This document shows, piece after piece, positions 23,542 to 23,559 of a DNA stretch of 23,559 bases. Below the pieces are notes generated by a model. It made no database searches, was not told where the DNA came from, and saw only the letters and a program-made list of their open reading frames with translations. This DNA is from an uncultured Collinsella sp. (GTDB lineage Bacteria > Actinomycetota > Coriobacteriia > Coriobacteriales > Coriobacteriaceae), in assembly GCA_902478945.1 (NCBI GenBank), contig CABSMX010000023.1:1-23559 (forward strand). Reading direction: 5' to 3'. Numbering within the stretch: position 1 is the first letter of the stretch; every line of letters begins with the position of its first letter. The position numbers and the translations under genes were made by a program.

Positions 23542-23559
23542 CTGTCTCTTATACACATC
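23542..23559. other. Nextera/Tn5 mosaic-end adapter (assembly artefact)
   Basis: The final 18 bases, CTGTCTCTTATACACATC, are the reverse complement of the Tn5 mosaic end used in Nextera libraries. They are library sequence left at a contig end, not genome. They also create false minus-strand ORFs beginning MCIRDR and MYKRQ, well-known adapter-derived peptides. Confidence 0.97.

Noticed and set aside
23304..23558. Minus-strand ORFs beginning MCIRDR and MYKRQ
   Set aside because: Their starts are translated adapter sequence, and the rest is antisense to mobA and the Cys-rich ORF.
1..23559. CRISPR arrays, insertion sequences or phage genes
   Set aside because: I saw no regularly spaced repeats, transposase-like protein or phage gene. 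The only transposon-derived sequence is the library adapter at the right end.

Overview
The window looks like a high-GC member of the Coriobacteriia (Actinomycetota), most like Collinsella. This is inferred from GC-rich coding DNA, strong GGAGG ribosome sites and the recognised gene set; no database search was run. The last 18 bases match the Nextera/Tn5 mosaic-end adapter, so the right edge is an untrimmed contig end and not native DNA.

Layout: (1) 97-868, minus strand: a type II toxin-antitoxin pair, with a RelB/DinJ-like antitoxin and a PIN-domain toxin. (2) 869-1297: an AT-rich intergenic stretch with inverted repeats, repeated TACACTC sites and a foldable leader. (3) 1298-16713, plus strand: a near-continuous formate hydrogenlyase locus of the FHL-2/Hyf type, hydN-fdhF-hyfABCDEFGHIJ-hycI-focA. 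fdhF is a selenoprotein gene with an in-frame UGA at 2309-2311 (Sec140) and a SECIS hairpin just after it. A strong terminator at 16736-16771 ends this block. (4) 16836-18953: a cytoplasmic molybdopterin oxidoreductase with a Cys ligand and no visible partner subunit. (5) 19006-22560: the selenocysteine machinery selA, selB and selC (tRNA-Sec), the tRNA followed by its own terminator. (6) 22715-23347: mobA, then a truncated Cys-rich ORF cut by the adapter.

How it works together: FocA moves formate across the membrane. FdhF (Mo-bisMGD, Sec, one 4Fe-4S) oxidises it to CO2. Electrons pass through the ferredoxin-like proteins HydN/HyfA and HyfH to the NiFe hydrogenase HyfG/HyfI, which makes H2. 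HyfB-F form a complex-I-like membrane arm that probably couples the reaction to ion transport. HycI and HyfJ mature HyfG. SelA, SelB and tRNA-Sec are needed to translate fdhF, and MobA makes the bis-MGD cofactor. Not seen here: selD, hypA-F, the moa/moe genes and an FhlA-like regulator.

Most interesting points: tRNA-Sec appears to carry C33 in place of the near-universal U33; SelB has TMCD where the GTPase G4 motif normally reads N/TKxD; an orphan molybdoenzyme lies between the formate and selenium blocks; and the intergenic region and leader ahead of hydN are unusually structured.
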